Made by a program: the position numbers and the translations under genes. A DNA stretch of 64,000 nucleotides from Paenibacillus flagellatus. Lineage in GTDB: Bacteria; Bacillota; Bacilli; Paenibacillales; NBRC-103111. Positions 1 through 8,316 of this stretch are shown in pieces. Within the stretch, counting starts at the first letter, position 1; the number at the start of each line of letters is the position of its first letter. The notes beneath the pieces are model-generated. The model did not search any database. It had not been told where the DNA came from and worked only from the letters and a program-made list of their open reading frames with translations. The DNA is taken from the NCBI RefSeq assembly GCF_003217775.1, contig NZ_QJVJ01000019.1, forward strand, positions 38,511 through 102,510. Reading direction: 5' to 3'.

Positions 1-1
1 G

Positions 2-358
2 CACATGATCGTGAAGCGGGACGAGGTCGGGTATAAGATCCGGCTGACGAAGGACGAGCCCCGGAGCGGTCACCGGCCGTCGGTCGACATGCTGTTCGAC
101 TCGCTCTTGCCGTTCCGCGACCTGAAGCGGCATATCGTCATCATGACGGGGATGGGGAGCGACGGAGCGAAGGGGATGCAGGCGCTTAGGCAAGCGGGCG
201 CCGTATCCACGATCGCCGAATCGAGCGAAACCTGCGTCGTGTACGGCATGCCCCGCGCCGCCGCGGAATTGAACTGCGTCACGCATCAGCTTCCGCTGTA
301 TCAGATCGCCTCGAAGCTGACGGAGCTTGTCACGAAAGACATCAACCCGAAAATGTGA
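2..358 (+). CDS. cheB: CheB, chemotaxis methylesterase/deamidase (C-terminal part only)
   Basis: The reading frame is open from the first base, so only the C-terminal end of the catalytic domain (about 118 residues) is present; the receiver domain lies before the window. The visible part contains the stretch TGMGSDGAKGM, the CheB methylesterase motif that carries the active-site Asp, and a C-terminal GMPRAAAE helix. CheB removes methyl groups from (and deamidates) chemoreceptor glutamyl residues, opposing CheR. It is followed 19 nt later by cheA, as in the Bacillus fla/che operon. Family assignment is confident; length and start cannot be judged. Confidence 0.93.
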   Translation, partial: HMIVKRDEVGYKIRLTKDEPRSGHRPSVDMLFDSLLPFRDLKRHIVIMTGMGSDGAKGMQALRQAGAVSTIAESSETCVVYGMPRAAAELNCVTHQLPLYQIASKLTELVTKDINPKM

Positions 359-377
359 ACAAGAGGGGGCACGGCGG

Positions 378-2420
378 ATGGAAATGAATCAGTATTTAAG
401 CATGTTCATCGACGAGTCGCGGGAGCATCTGCAGGCGTTGAACGACAACATGCTGAAGCTTGAAGCAAGCCCGGAGGACATCGGCATCGTGCAGACGATT
501 TTCCGTTCGGCGCATACGCTGAAGGGAATGTCCGCTACGATGGGGTTCGAGGACTTGGCTTCGCTCACCCACGAGATGGAAAACGTGCTCGATCTCGTGC
601 GCAACCACAAGCTGGCGATGAACCCGTTTATATTCGACGCCATCTTCAAAAGCCTCGATTCGCTCGAAGCGATGGTGGAGGACATCATCAACGGCGGTAC
701 CGGCAAAGCGGACGTAAGCGCGATCGTGGCGACGCTGAAATCGATCGTGTCGGGCGATTACGAAAAGGGCGGTGCGGCCGCGGGCCAGCCCGCGTCGTCT
801 TCCGCCGGAGCGGCGGAGCTGGACGAGTTTCAATTTTCGATCTTGATGCAATCGCTCGAGAGCGGACATCAGGTTTACTATTTGAAAGTGTCGGTCCAAG
901 ACACGTGCGTGCTGAAGGCGGCGCGCGCCTACATGGTATTCGACGTGCTCGAGCAAAACGGCGAAGTCGTCCAATCGACCCCGTCGGTCGAAGACATCGA
1001 AAAAGAGAAGTTCGACAAATCGTTCACGGTCTATTATTTGTCCCAGCTGTCCGCCGAAGAGCTGGAAAAGCGCGCCGGAAGCATCAGCGAGATCGAGTAC
1101 GTCGAGGTGGAGAAGCTGGATGCGGACAGCTTGAAGCGGAAAATGGAGCCGAAGCCGGCGGCGTCCGCCCAGGCGGCTGCAGCCAAAGCCGAAGCCGCTC
1201 CGGCCGCAGCGGCTCCCGCCAAAGCGGAGTCGGCCGCGCCGAAGCCGGCGGCGGGCGGCGCTCCGGTCGCCTCCCGGACGATCCGCGTCGATATCGAGCG
1301 TCTCGACGTGCTCATGAACTTGTTCAGCGAGCTGCTGATCGACCGGGTGAGGCTCGAGCAGCTGGCCAGCGAGGTGCGCCGCAACGATTTGACCGAAACG
1401 GTCGAGCATATGGCGCGCGTCAGCAGCGACCTGCAAAACATCGTGCTGAAGCTGCGGATGGTGCCGGTCGATACCGTATTCAACCGGTTCCCGCGGATGG
1501 TTCGCGATTTGGCGAAGTCGCTCGACAAAAAGGTCGACCTGATCGTGACCGGCGCCGAAACGGAGCTCGACCGGACGGTCATCGACGAGATCGGCGACCC
1601 GCTCGTCCACTTGCTGCGCAACTCCGTCGACCACGGCGTGGAGACGATACCGGACCGGATCGCGGCCGGCAAGCCGGAAACCGGTACGGTCCATCTGCGC
1701 GCCTTCCACAGCGGCAACCACGTGTTCATCGAAATCGAGGACGACGGCAAAGGGATCAACCGCGACAAGGTGCTCGGAACCGCGCTGAAAAAAGGCGTCG
1801 TCACGCAGGAGCAGGCGAAGACGCTGACGGACGAAGAGGTGTACATGCTGCTGTTCGCGTCGGGCTTCAGCACGGCCGAGGTCATTTCCGACATATCCGG
1901 CCGCGGCGTAGGGCTCGACGTCGTCAAGACGAAGATCGAATCGCTCGGCGGACGCGTTCAAGTCGAATCGAAGCTCGGAATCGGAACGAAGTTTTCGGTA
2001 CAGCTGCCGCTGACGCTGTCGATCATTTCGGCGATGCTGGTGCGGCTCGGTGCGGAAAAGTACGCGATTCCGCTTTCTTCGATCGTGGAGACGTCGGTTA
2101 TTCGCAAGGAAAGCGTTCGCTGGGTTCAAGGCAATCCGATGATGGATTTCCGCGGCGGGATCATTCCTTTGGTGTCGCTGAGCAAGCTGTTCGACGTGCC
2201 GGGTTATTCCGAGGCGGACGAGGACGAGACGGAAATCGTGGTCATCAAAAAAGGCGACAAGCTTGCGGCGATCATGATCGACGAGTTTATCGGCCAGCAG
2301 GAAATCGTGTTGAAATCGCTCGGCAAATATTTGACGAATTTGTTCGCGGTATCCGGCGCCACCATTTTGGGCGACGGCCAAGTGGCGCTGATCGTCGACA
2401 CGAACGCTTTGATCAAATAA
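378..2420 (+). CDS. cheA: CheA, chemotaxis sensor histidine kinase
   Basis: 680 aa. ATG at 378 is chosen because a strong RBS (aagaggggg, 361-369) sits just upstream; the frame is open further 5' (to 327) but without an RBS. Domains in order: Hpt with phospho-accepting His46 in SAHTLKGMSATMG; a P2 response-regulator-binding domain at roughly 165-255; an Ala/Pro/Lys-rich flexible linker at about 257-295; P3 dimerisation; HATPase with N box HLLRNSVDHG (about 410), G1 DDGKGI (about 454) and G2 GRGVGLD (about 508); C-terminal CheW-like P5. It autophosphorylates in response to receptor state and passes phosphate to CheY and CheB at the inner membrane receptor array. Confidence 0.98.
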   Translation: MEMNQYLSMFIDESREHLQALNDNMLKLEASPEDIGIVQTIFRSAHTLKGMSATMGFEDLASLTHEMENVLDLVRNHKLAMNPFIFDAIFKSLDSLEAMVEDIINGGTGKADVSAIVATLKSIVSGDYEKGGAAAGQPASSSAGAAELDEFQFSILMQSLESGHQVYYLKVSVQDTCVLKAARAYMVFDVLEQNGEVVQSTPSVEDIEKEKFDKSFTVYYLSQLSAEELEKRAGSISEIEYVEVEKLDADSLKRKMEPKPAASAQAAAAKAEAAPAAAAPAKAESAAPKPAAGGAPVASRTIRVDIERLDVLMNLFSELLIDRVRLEQLASEVRRNDLTETVEHMARVSSDLQNIVLKLRMVPVDTVFNRFPRMVRDLAKSLDKKVDLIVTGAETELDRTVIDEIGDPLVHLLRNSVDHGVETIPDRIAAGKPETGTVHLRAFHSGNHVFIEIEDDGKGINRDKVLGTALKKGVVTQEQAKTLTDEEVYMLLFASGFSTAEVISDISGRGVGLDVVKTKIESLGGRVQVESKLGIGTKFSVQLPLTLSIISAMLVRLGAEKYAIPLSSIVETSVIRKESVRWVQGNPMMDFRGGIIPLVSLSKLFDVPGYSEADEDETEIVVIKKGDKLAAIMIDEFIGQQEIVLKSLGKYLTNLFAVSGATILGDGQVALIVDTNALIK

Positions 2421-2436
2421 GAGGGGGTTACATATC

Positions 2437-2898
2437 ATGGGAGAAGAGCTTAAAGTGATCGTGTTCTCGCTCGCCCACGAACAATACGGAGTCGAGGTGG
2501 AGAAGGTCCGGACGATCGAGCGGATGCAGCCGCTCACCCGGGTGCCGAAAACGCCGGCTTTCGTCAAAGGCGTCATCAACCTGCGCGGCGTTGTCGTGCC
2601 GGTCATCGATCTTCGCGGACGGTTCGGCTTGCCGGAAGCGGACTATACGGACAACTCGCGAATCATTATCGTCGCGGTGAAAGATATGGAAGTGGGCATG
2701 ATCGTCGACATGGCGAACGACGTCGTCGATGTCGACAGCGACAACATCGAGCAGCCTCCGGAAATCGTCGGCGGCATCAAGGCGAAATATTTGCGCGGCT
2801 TGGCCAAGCTGCAGGACGATCGGCTGCTCGTCCTACTCAATCTGGAGGAAGTGCTCAACAAAAGCGAAATCGTCCAGCTCGAGCAGTTCGGGGAATAA
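2437..2898 (+). CDS. cheW: CheW, chemoreceptor-kinase coupling protein
   Basis: 153 aa, the usual CheW length, a single CheW/SH3-like beta-barrel domain throughout (for example the VKGVINLRGVVVPVIDLR stretch typical of the family). Start ATG at 2437 has RBS gagggggtt at 2421-2429. It bridges CheA P5 and chemoreceptor tips. It lies 16 nt after cheA and 2 nt before cheC, so it is co-transcribed and probably translationally coupled. Confidence 0.97.
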   Translation: MGEELKVIVFSLAHEQYGVEVEKVRTIERMQPLTRVPKTPAFVKGVINLRGVVVPVIDLRGRFGLPEADYTDNSRIIIVAVKDMEVGMIVDMANDVVDVDSDNIEQPPEIVGGIKAKYLRGLAKLQDDRLLVLLNLEEVLNKSEIVQLEQFGE

Positions 2899-2900
2899 CG

Positions 2901-3527
2901 ATGACCTCATCCAACTTCCACAACTTTGCGGACTTTCAACTAGACGTGCTGAAGGAAGTAGGCAACATCGGCGCGGGCAACGCCGCGACGGCGCTGTCCA
3001 AGCTGCTCGACAGGCCGGTCGACATGCAGGTGCCGCTCGTCAACATGCTCCCGTTCGAGGACATCATTGAAGTGCTCGGCGGCTCGGAGCAGATCGTCGT
3101 CGCCATCTACTTGCGGGTAACCGGCGAAGCGCCGGGCAACATGTTCTTCATCCTGACCCAACCGTCGGCCAAGCAGCTGCTGCAAAACTTGGCCGGCATC
3201 GTCGTCGAGGACGAGGAGCACTATTCCGAGATGGAGCTTTCGGCGTTGAGCGAGATCGGTAACATTTTGGCCGGGTCGTACTTGTCGTCGCTCGCCGACT
3301 TTACGAAGCTGAGCATGTCCCCGACCGTTCCGTCGCTGACGATCGACATGCTCGGCGCCGTCGTCAGCTACGGGCTGATCCAGTACGGTGAAATGGGCGA
3401 TAAGGCGCTGTTCATCGATACGAAGTTTTTCGAAGGAAATGAAGCGGTGGAAGGCCATTTCTTCCTGGTCCCCGATCCCGAGTCGTTCGACAAAATCTTC
3501 AAGTCTTTGGGAGTGCCGCTCGAATGA
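2901..3527 (+). CDS. cheC: CheC, CheY-P phosphatase and CheD partner
   Basis: 208 aa. It has two copies of the CheC/CheX/FliY phosphatase signature: the first around Glu19/Asn22 (KEVGNIGAGNAATAL), the second around Glu118/Asn121 (LSEIGNILAGSYLSSL). Both catalytic Glu-Asn pairs appear intact. In Bacillus, CheC dephosphorylates CheY-P and binds CheD, forming a feedback loop on receptor deamidation. It overlaps cheD by 4 nt, which matches the physical CheC-CheD partnership. Confidence 0.97.
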   Translation: MTSSNFHNFADFQLDVLKEVGNIGAGNAATALSKLLDRPVDMQVPLVNMLPFEDIIEVLGGSEQIVVAIYLRVTGEAPGNMFFILTQPSAKQLLQNLAGIVVEDEEHYSEMELSALSEIGNILAGSYLSSLADFTKLSMSPTVPSLTIDMLGAVVSYGLIQYGEMGDKALFIDTKFFEGNEAVEGHFFLVPDPESFDKIFKSLGVPLE

Positions 3528-4018
3528 CCTCGGACAACCTGATCAAGGTGGGAATGGCAGATCTGAACGTGACATCGAGTCCGGGCATACTGAAAACGAC
3601 CGGTCTCGGCTCGTGCGTCGGCGTCACGGTGTACGATCCGAGAACGAAAATCGCGGGAATGGCTCACGTCATGCTGCCGTCTTCCGATATCGCGAAGGAA
3701 GGCACGATTAACGTGGCCAAGTATGCCGACACGGCGATCCCCGAGATGGTGAAGCGGATGACGAAGCTCGGCGCATCCGGCTCGCGCCTGGTCGCCAAGC
3801 TGGCCGGCGGGGCCCAAATGTTCGCGTTCAACACGGCGAACGATACGATGCGGATCGGGCCTCGCAACGTCGAGTCCTGCAAGGAGCAATTGAAGCTTTT
3901 TTCGATACCGATAATTGCGGAGGATACGGGAGGAAATTTCGGAAGGACGATCGAGTTTTACGCGGACACCGGAATTTTGGTCTTGCGAACCGTACAACAA
4001 GGAGTCAAGGAACTGTAG
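3524..4018 (+). CDS. cheD: CheD, chemoreceptor glutamine deamidase
   Basis: 164 aa. Catalytic Cys31 is in GLGSCVGV and His48 in GMAHVMLP; Thr25, six residues before the Cys, matches the position of the third active-site residue in known CheD proteins. The GGAQMF strand is also family-typical. CheD deamidates receptor Gln to Glu and is regulated by binding CheC. The ATGA overlap with cheC implies coupled translation. Confidence 0.97.
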   Translation: MTSDNLIKVGMADLNVTSSPGILKTTGLGSCVGVTVYDPRTKIAGMAHVMLPSSDIAKEGTINVAKYADTAIPEMVKRMTKLGASGSRLVAKLAGGAQMFAFNTANDTMRIGPRNVESCKEQLKLFSIPIIAEDTGGNFGRTIEFYADTGILVLRTVQQGVKEL

Positions 4019-4020
4019 CC

Positions 4021-4431
4021 ATGATCGGAACCGTTCGATGGAATATCGTTTTGGGGGCGTCGGGTTTCATCTTGACGTTTCTCCTGTCAATCGGGAACAA
4101 CTTCTTCTTGCGAACGCTGCTCAACAGCCTGTACAGCTTTCTGATCCTGTTCGCCGTCGCGTATGCGCTGCGGTGGATTCTCGGCACTCTCGTCGGCTTG
4201 AAGCCCGTCGCGCCCGAAACGGATGCGGCGCCGGCCGAAGCGCTCGGCCGAACGGTGGACGCGGTGACGCCCGAGAACGAGGATCAATTGAACGATTTGC
4301 TCAAGGAGCAGCTGAACCGGCCCGATCCGGACGCGACGTTCGCGCCGCTCGAGCCGAAGAAGCTCGCTTCGATTCCGGACGCGAGCGGAGAGGAATTGGC
4401 CCGGGCGGTGCGGCGACTGACAGAAGAGTAA
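4021..4431 (+). CDS. Small two-helix membrane protein of the che-sigD operon, unknown function
   Basis: 136 aa, starting 2 nt after the cheD stop. Two hydrophobic segments (about residues 8-24 and 36-60) are followed by an acidic, proline-rich soluble tail of about 75 residues ending in a helix-forming Ala/Arg/Glu stretch. I do not recognise a named family. B. subtilis has nothing between cheD and sigD, so this is an extra operon member. A role linked to flagella or chemotaxis is inferred from context only. Confidence 0.8.
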   Translation: MIGTVRWNIVLGASGFILTFLLSIGNNFFLRTLLNSLYSFLILFAVAYALRWILGTLVGLKPVAPETDAAPAEALGRTVDAVTPENEDQLNDLLKEQLNRPDPDATFAPLEPKKLASIPDASGEELARAVRRLTEE

Positions 4432-4445
4432 GGAGAGCGAGCTGA

Positions 4446-5231
4446 ATGATTCAACAAAAGCAATCCCCTTTGTCCAACATCGACATTTGGAAACAATGGA
4501 AAAGTGAAGGTTTGCTTTCGGCGAAACAAGCGCTGGTCGAGCATTATTTGCCGTTGGTCGATTACGTGGTCGGCCGCCTCCTCATCGGACTGCCCAAAAA
4601 CGTTTCTAGGGACGATTTATCCAGTTATGGTATAATGGGGTTAATCGACGCGATCGAGAAGTTCGACTACGAACGCGGCTTGCAATTCGAAACGTACGCG
4701 TCCTGGCGCATTCGCGGCGCGATTATCGACGGTCTCAGGCAGGGCGATTGGGTGCCGCGGTCCGTTCGCGAGAAGGCCAAAAAAATCGAGGACGCCTACC
4801 AGAAGCTCGAGCAGCACTACTTGCGCTCCGTCACGGATGCGGAAATCAGCTCGTATTTGAACGTCAGCGAGAAAGAGTTCCAGCACATGCTTCAGGAAAT
4901 TTCGATCACGACGGTATGCTCGTTCGACGATCCGATCAAGGAAGAGGAATCGGAGACGCGTTTGTCGCTGATGGTGGACGAAAAAGCGAGAAACCCGGAG
5001 TACAAGGTGAACGAATTTTTTCTGAAAGAATCGTTGGCCAAGGCGATCGACAAGCTGACGGAGAAGGAACGGACGGTCGTCTCCTTGTTTTATTACGAGG
5101 AGCTCTCCTTGAGCGAGATCGCGGAGGTCATGTCGTTATCGCCTTCCCGCATTTCCCAGCTGCACTCCAAAGCGATTTTGCGGCTTAGGGGATCGCTCGG
5201 CAGGTGGAAAAATCAATTGATGCAGCAATAG
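4446..5231 (+). CDS. sigD: RNA polymerase sigma factor SigD/FliA (sigma-28)
   Basis: 261 aa. Region 2 includes LPLVDYVVGRL, the DDLSSYGIMGLIDAIEKFD core-binding segment and FETYASWRIRGAIIDGLR (-10 recognition). A short region 3 follows WVPRSVREKAKKIEDAY. Region 4 ends with the helix-turn-helix LSLSEIAEVMSLSPSRISQLH. This is the flagellar/motility sigma factor directing late flagellar, chemotaxis and autolysin genes. Its position after cheD matches B. subtilis sigD. Confidence 0.97.
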   Translation: MIQQKQSPLSNIDIWKQWKSEGLLSAKQALVEHYLPLVDYVVGRLLIGLPKNVSRDDLSSYGIMGLIDAIEKFDYERGLQFETYASWRIRGAIIDGLRQGDWVPRSVREKAKKIEDAYQKLEQHYLRSVTDAEISSYLNVSEKEFQHMLQEISITTVCSFDDPIKEEESETRLSLMVDEKARNPEYKVNEFFLKESLAKAIDKLTEKERTVVSLFYYEELSLSEIAEVMSLSPSRISQLHSKAILRLRGSLGRWKNQLMQQ

Positions 5232-5257
5232 CGGCAAGTCAGGAAGGGGGAAATGCG

Positions 5258-6664
5258 TTGTCCACCGAATTGCCTTTGGAACACTACATCAGTGTCAGCC
5301 TGGCCGAGGACAAATTGACCGCCTCCATCCAAATCGTGACGCTTCCGGATTCTTTTCCTTATACGGTTAACGACATCATCGCGTTTCTTCATAAGAACCA
5401 TGTACGTTACGGCATACAACGAGACGTCATTGCAGCGCTCATCCAAGATCCGAAGCCGTTTGTGCAAACGAAAACCGTAGTGGCAACCGGGGACCCTCCC
5501 GGACCCGGCATCGACGGAGAGATTCGGAACTTGTACGACGCGGATGCGGAACGGAAAAAACCGGCGGAGCTCGAGGACGGGACCGTCGACTACAAGGAAG
5601 TCACCCGTCTGACCAACGTCCGCAAAGGGCAGCTGATCGCCGAGCGGCTGCCGGCAAAGGAAGGGCCGCCCGGCCGGGACGTAACCGGCGAGACGATCCC
5701 CGGCCGCAGCGGCAAGGAAGCGCGATTCAAGCTGGGTAAAAACGTCGTTGCCGACGGGGAGCAGAAAGCGCTTTATGCCGCGATGGACGGCATGGTCGTC
5801 TACACGGAAAACGACAAGATCAACGTATTTCCCGTATTCGAGGTAAACGGCGACGTCGATTACAACGTCGGCAACATCGATTTTCTCGGTACGGTAGTCA
5901 TCCGGGGCAACGTGCTGTCGGGGTTCAAGGTGAAGGCGGCCGGCGATATCCGCGTGACCGGCGGCGTCGAAGGGGCCGAAATCGAGGCGCTCGGCTCGAT
6001 CGAAATCAGCGCCGGCATTCTCGGACATAATAAAGCCGTCATTCGGGCGGGAGTCAACCTGAAAAGCTCGTTCATCCAGGACGCCGTCATCGAAGCCGGA
6101 CAAAACGTTGTCGTCTCCCAAAGCATCATGCATTCGCAGGTGCGAGCCGGACAAAACGTCCAATGCGCCGGCCCGAAAGGGCTGATCGTCGGCGGGACGA
6201 TTCAGGCCGGGGAAAAAGTGATCGCCCGCACGATCGGCAACCCGATGTCGACGCCCACCTCCGTCGAAGTCGGCGTCCTTCCGGAGCTGCGCAACGAGCT
6301 CACGACGCTGCGCCAGCAGTTGAAGCAAAATCAAGACGGCCTCGACAAAACGGAGAAGGCGCTCACGCTGCTCGACCAGCTGGCCGCGGCGGGAACGCTG
6401 TCGTCCGACAAGCTGGCGATGCGCATCAAGCTGACGCATACGAAAAAGCAAGCCGTCGACGAACAAAACGGAATCAAGGAACGTATACTTGAAATCGAGA
6501 AGACGTTGGAGGATACCGACCGGGCGCGGGTGCAGGTCATCTCCATGGTGTACGGCGGGACGAAAATCGTCATCGGCCGTTATACCCGGTTCGTGAAAGA
6601 CGCAACGTCGAGGGTGCAATTCATGTATTCCGCCGGCGACATCTCGATGCTCCCGAACGAATAA
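5258..6664 (+). CDS. DUF342/FapA family protein
   Basis: 468 aa from a TTG start at 5258, preferred because RBS ggaaggggg (5242-5250) is 7 nt upstream; an in-frame ATG at 5204 would overlap sigD without an RBS. An N-terminal domain is followed by a right-handed beta-helix-like central region of repeated short strands (about residues 200-350, for example GDIRVTGGVEGAEIEALGSI) and a C-terminal coiled coil. DUF342 proteins are common beside flagellar genes in Firmicutes, but the biochemical role is not settled. It is co-transcribed with sigD. Confidence 0.88.
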   Translation: MSTELPLEHYISVSLAEDKLTASIQIVTLPDSFPYTVNDIIAFLHKNHVRYGIQRDVIAALIQDPKPFVQTKTVVATGDPPGPGIDGEIRNLYDADAERKKPAELEDGTVDYKEVTRLTNVRKGQLIAERLPAKEGPPGRDVTGETIPGRSGKEARFKLGKNVVADGEQKALYAAMDGMVVYTENDKINVFPVFEVNGDVDYNVGNIDFLGTVVIRGNVLSGFKVKAAGDIRVTGGVEGAEIEALGSIEISAGILGHNKAVIRAGVNLKSSFIQDAVIEAGQNVVVSQSIMHSQVRAGQNVQCAGPKGLIVGGTIQAGEKVIARTIGNPMSTPTSVEVGVLPELRNELTTLRQQLKQNQDGLDKTEKALTLLDQLAAAGTLSSDKLAMRIKLTHTKKQAVDEQNGIKERILEIEKTLEDTDRARVQVISMVYGGTKIVIGRYTRFVKDATSRVQFMYSAGDISMLPNE

Positions 6665-6722
6665 GCAAGCCGCCGACCGGAAGCGAATAAGCCGTGTACA
6701 CACGGGGAACGGGGTGAGTGGC

Positions 6723-7049
6723 ATGAGCTTGAGATCGGTCGAAATGCAAATCGCCATTCCGCGCACGAGCGAGGTCGGAAACGTCCAAAACCATTTGATG
6801 CAAAAGCCGGTTTACGATCAAGAGGCGTTGGCCGCGAAAGCGATCGAGCAAAAGGATCGGCAGCTCCGACAAACCGAAAAAGTCGACGACCCGTCGTCGG
6901 CGCTCATTCGTGATGACCAGCGCAGAGGCTCCAAAGGCAAACGCGAACGGGGTAGCCCGCAGACAGGGAAAGCGAAGCCGGGCGGGAAACCGGCGGCGGA
7001 TCCGTCCGGGCATCCGTATAAAGGACAGCATATCGATTTCACTTTATAA
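6723..7049 (+). CDS. Conserved small polar protein of the sigD downstream cluster
   Basis: 108 aa. ATG at 6723 has ggggtg at 6711-6716 in front; an in-frame GTG at 6714 lies inside that RBS. It begins with a short beta/hydrophobic element (VEMQIAIPRT) and continues as a charged, low-complexity, probably disordered Lys/Arg/Gly/Pro-rich tail. I recall similar short proteins with an 'IPR' N-terminal motif downstream of flagellar genes in other Firmicutes, but cannot name a family. No function is assigned. Confidence 0.7.
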   Translation: MSLRSVEMQIAIPRTSEVGNVQNHLMQKPVYDQEALAAKAIEQKDRQLRQTEKVDDPSSALIRDDQRRGSKGKRERGSPQTGKAKPGGKPAADPSGHPYKGQHIDFTL

Positions 7050-7072
7050 CCGGCAGGCCCGATCGGCCGGTT
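7048..7072 (+). terminator. Weak hairpin between two flagellar-cluster genes
   Basis: 7-bp arms AACCGGC/GCCGGTT overlap the preceding stop codon and are followed by attg, not a T run. It could attenuate or stabilise the mRNA; full termination is unlikely because the next genes look co-transcribed. Confidence 0.35.
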
Positions 7073-7112
7073 ATTGCAACCATCATTCGATCCCGAGAAA
7101 AGGTGAGCTAGC

Positions 7113-7721
7113 TTGGACGCTTGGCTTTACATCGTTTTGCTGGGGCTTGTGCTCGTCGTCTACGCGAAGCTCGTTCCCAAGAAGGAGAGCGGGACGAAGC
7201 AGGCGCAGACGAGCGTTATCAAAGAAATCGAAGATACGATGGAGCAGTTTTCCGCCGAGCTGGAGGAAGAAAATCGGCAGCTGCTCGGACTCGTAGCGGA
7301 GATGAAAAAAGAGCACGACGTTCACGCGGCGAAGCTGCAAGGCCGAATCGAAGCGCTGGAACAGCAAAATCGCGCGGTCACGGAACAGCTCGGCCAACTC
7401 GTACGGGCGGAACAAAGCCGCAAGGAAGCGGCCGGACAAGCCGAAGGCTTGCTGGCGCGTTCGCAGTCGATTGCCGCGGCATCCGTCCGGACCGAAGCTC
7501 CCGTCGCCCACGAACCGATGCCTGCGGCCGAAGTCGTCGCCCCGCCGGAGAAAGAGCCGGAGAAGGCGTCGAGCAACATACGCGATCGGTATGCCGCCGT
7601 ATTCCAGCTTTATGATCAAGGAAAATCGACCGAATATATCGCCAAAAAGCTGGAGATGAACAAAGGCGAAGTGATGCTCATCATTCAACTGGCGAAACAG
7701 GAGGACCAGGCTCGTGTTTAA
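7113..7721 (+). CDS. Membrane-anchored coiled-coil protein with C-terminal HTH (SwrB-position, DUF6115-like)
   Basis: 202 aa from TTG at 7113 with RBS aaaaggtgag (about 7097-7106). One N-terminal membrane segment (WLYIVLLGLVLVVYAKLV) is followed by a long Glu/Gln-rich coiled coil (about 25-115), an Ala/Pro linker, and a C-terminal helix-turn-helix-like module (YDQGKSTEYIAKKLEMNKGE). Gene order places it where B. subtilis has swrB (ylxL), an activator of flagellar basal-body maturation with a similar TM plus soluble layout. Equivalence to SwrB is an inference from position and architecture, not sequence identity. Confidence 0.75.
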   Translation: MDAWLYIVLLGLVLVVYAKLVPKKESGTKQAQTSVIKEIEDTMEQFSAELEEENRQLLGLVAEMKKEHDVHAAKLQGRIEALEQQNRAVTEQLGQLVRAEQSRKEAAGQAEGLLARSQSIAAASVRTEAPVAHEPMPAAEVVAPPEKEPEKASSNIRDRYAAVFQLYDQGKSTEYIAKKLEMNKGEVMLIIQLAKQEDQARV

Positions 7722-8241
7722 AAATCGGACGTTTCTGTACGGGCTCGGTTTCGGCTTGATCGCGGGCGCCGTCCTGCTCCAGCTCATGTTTAAGGTGGAC
7801 GAGCTGGAAAACCGACCGCTCGAGCAGACGCAGCCGGCTACGGTCGACCAGCTGCAGGCGCAGGCGGACAAGCTGAACTACAAGGTCGTCCCGAAAGATC
7901 AATCGGTCTATTCCGACAAGGACATCGAGGCGATCCGGCAAAAAGCGGCCGAGGAAGAGCGCGCCAAGCTGGCGAAGACGCAGCAGCCCGCCAACCCGGG
8001 CGCATCGCAACCCGCCGCGGCGAAGACGATCCGCTCGGTCTATATTTCGGACCGGATGGACGCGGCCGCCGTCGCCGATCTGTTCGTCAAAGCGCAAATC
8101 GTAACCGACGCCAATTCGTTGGTGGCCGCATTGAGAGACACGAAGTCGACGACGCGCATCCGCGCCGGCTCGTATTCGTTCGAGGACAACACCCCCATTG
8201 CGGATATTGTGGCCGCCATTACGATATCGACCAGTCCATGA
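7714..8241 (+). CDS. Membrane-anchored MltG/YceG-like protein
   Basis: 175 aa from GTG at 7714 (RBS caggagg 7698-7704), overlapping the previous gene by 8 nt. One N-terminal TM (about 8-26), an Ala/Gln-rich linker, then a small domain of about 65 residues (RSVYISDRMDAAAVADLF...RIRAGSYSF) resembling the LysM-like N-terminal part of MltG/YceG lytic transglycosylases. The full catalytic domain of MltG is absent, so enzymatic activity is doubtful. It is the last gene of the che-sigD transcription unit. Confidence 0.72.
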   Translation: MFKNRTFLYGLGFGLIAGAVLLQLMFKVDELENRPLEQTQPATVDQLQAQADKLNYKVVPKDQSVYSDKDIEAIRQKAAEEERAKLAKTQQPANPGASQPAAAKTIRSVYISDRMDAAAVADLFVKAQIVTDANSLVAALRDTKSTTRIRAGSYSFEDNTPIADIVAAITISTSP

Positions 8242-8279
8242 AAACCGGATTTCGCACCGAGTGCGAGGCCCGGTTTATT
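8242..8279 (+). terminator. Terminator of the che-sigD operon
   Basis: Nested stem directly after the stop: AAACCGG (8242-8248) with CCGGTTT (8270-8276) and inner CGCAC/GTGCG, then att-tatt. The T tract is weak but the position supports operon end. Confidence 0.7.
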
Positions 8280-8285
8280 TATTGG

Positions 8286-8315
8286 GATCGAAGCAGGAAA
8301 TTTCCCCCTTCGATC
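8286..8315. repeat. Nested inverted repeat upstream of the 71-aa gene
   Basis: GATCGAAG (8286-8293) pairs with CTTCGATC (8308-8315), enclosing GGAAATTTCC (8296-8305), itself self-complementary. It could be an operator (two-fold symmetric) or a transcript hairpin. Confidence 0.55.
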
Positions 8316-8316
8316 G

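Noticed and set aside
396..2606. 736-aa minus-strand frame opposite cheA
   Set aside because: Shadow of cheA; spans the real cheA/cheW boundary and lacks an RBS or domain.
4629..4636. TGG-TATAAT inside sigD as an internal promoter
   Set aside because: It encodes conserved region 2 residues (YGIMG) and has no -35; likely coincidental.
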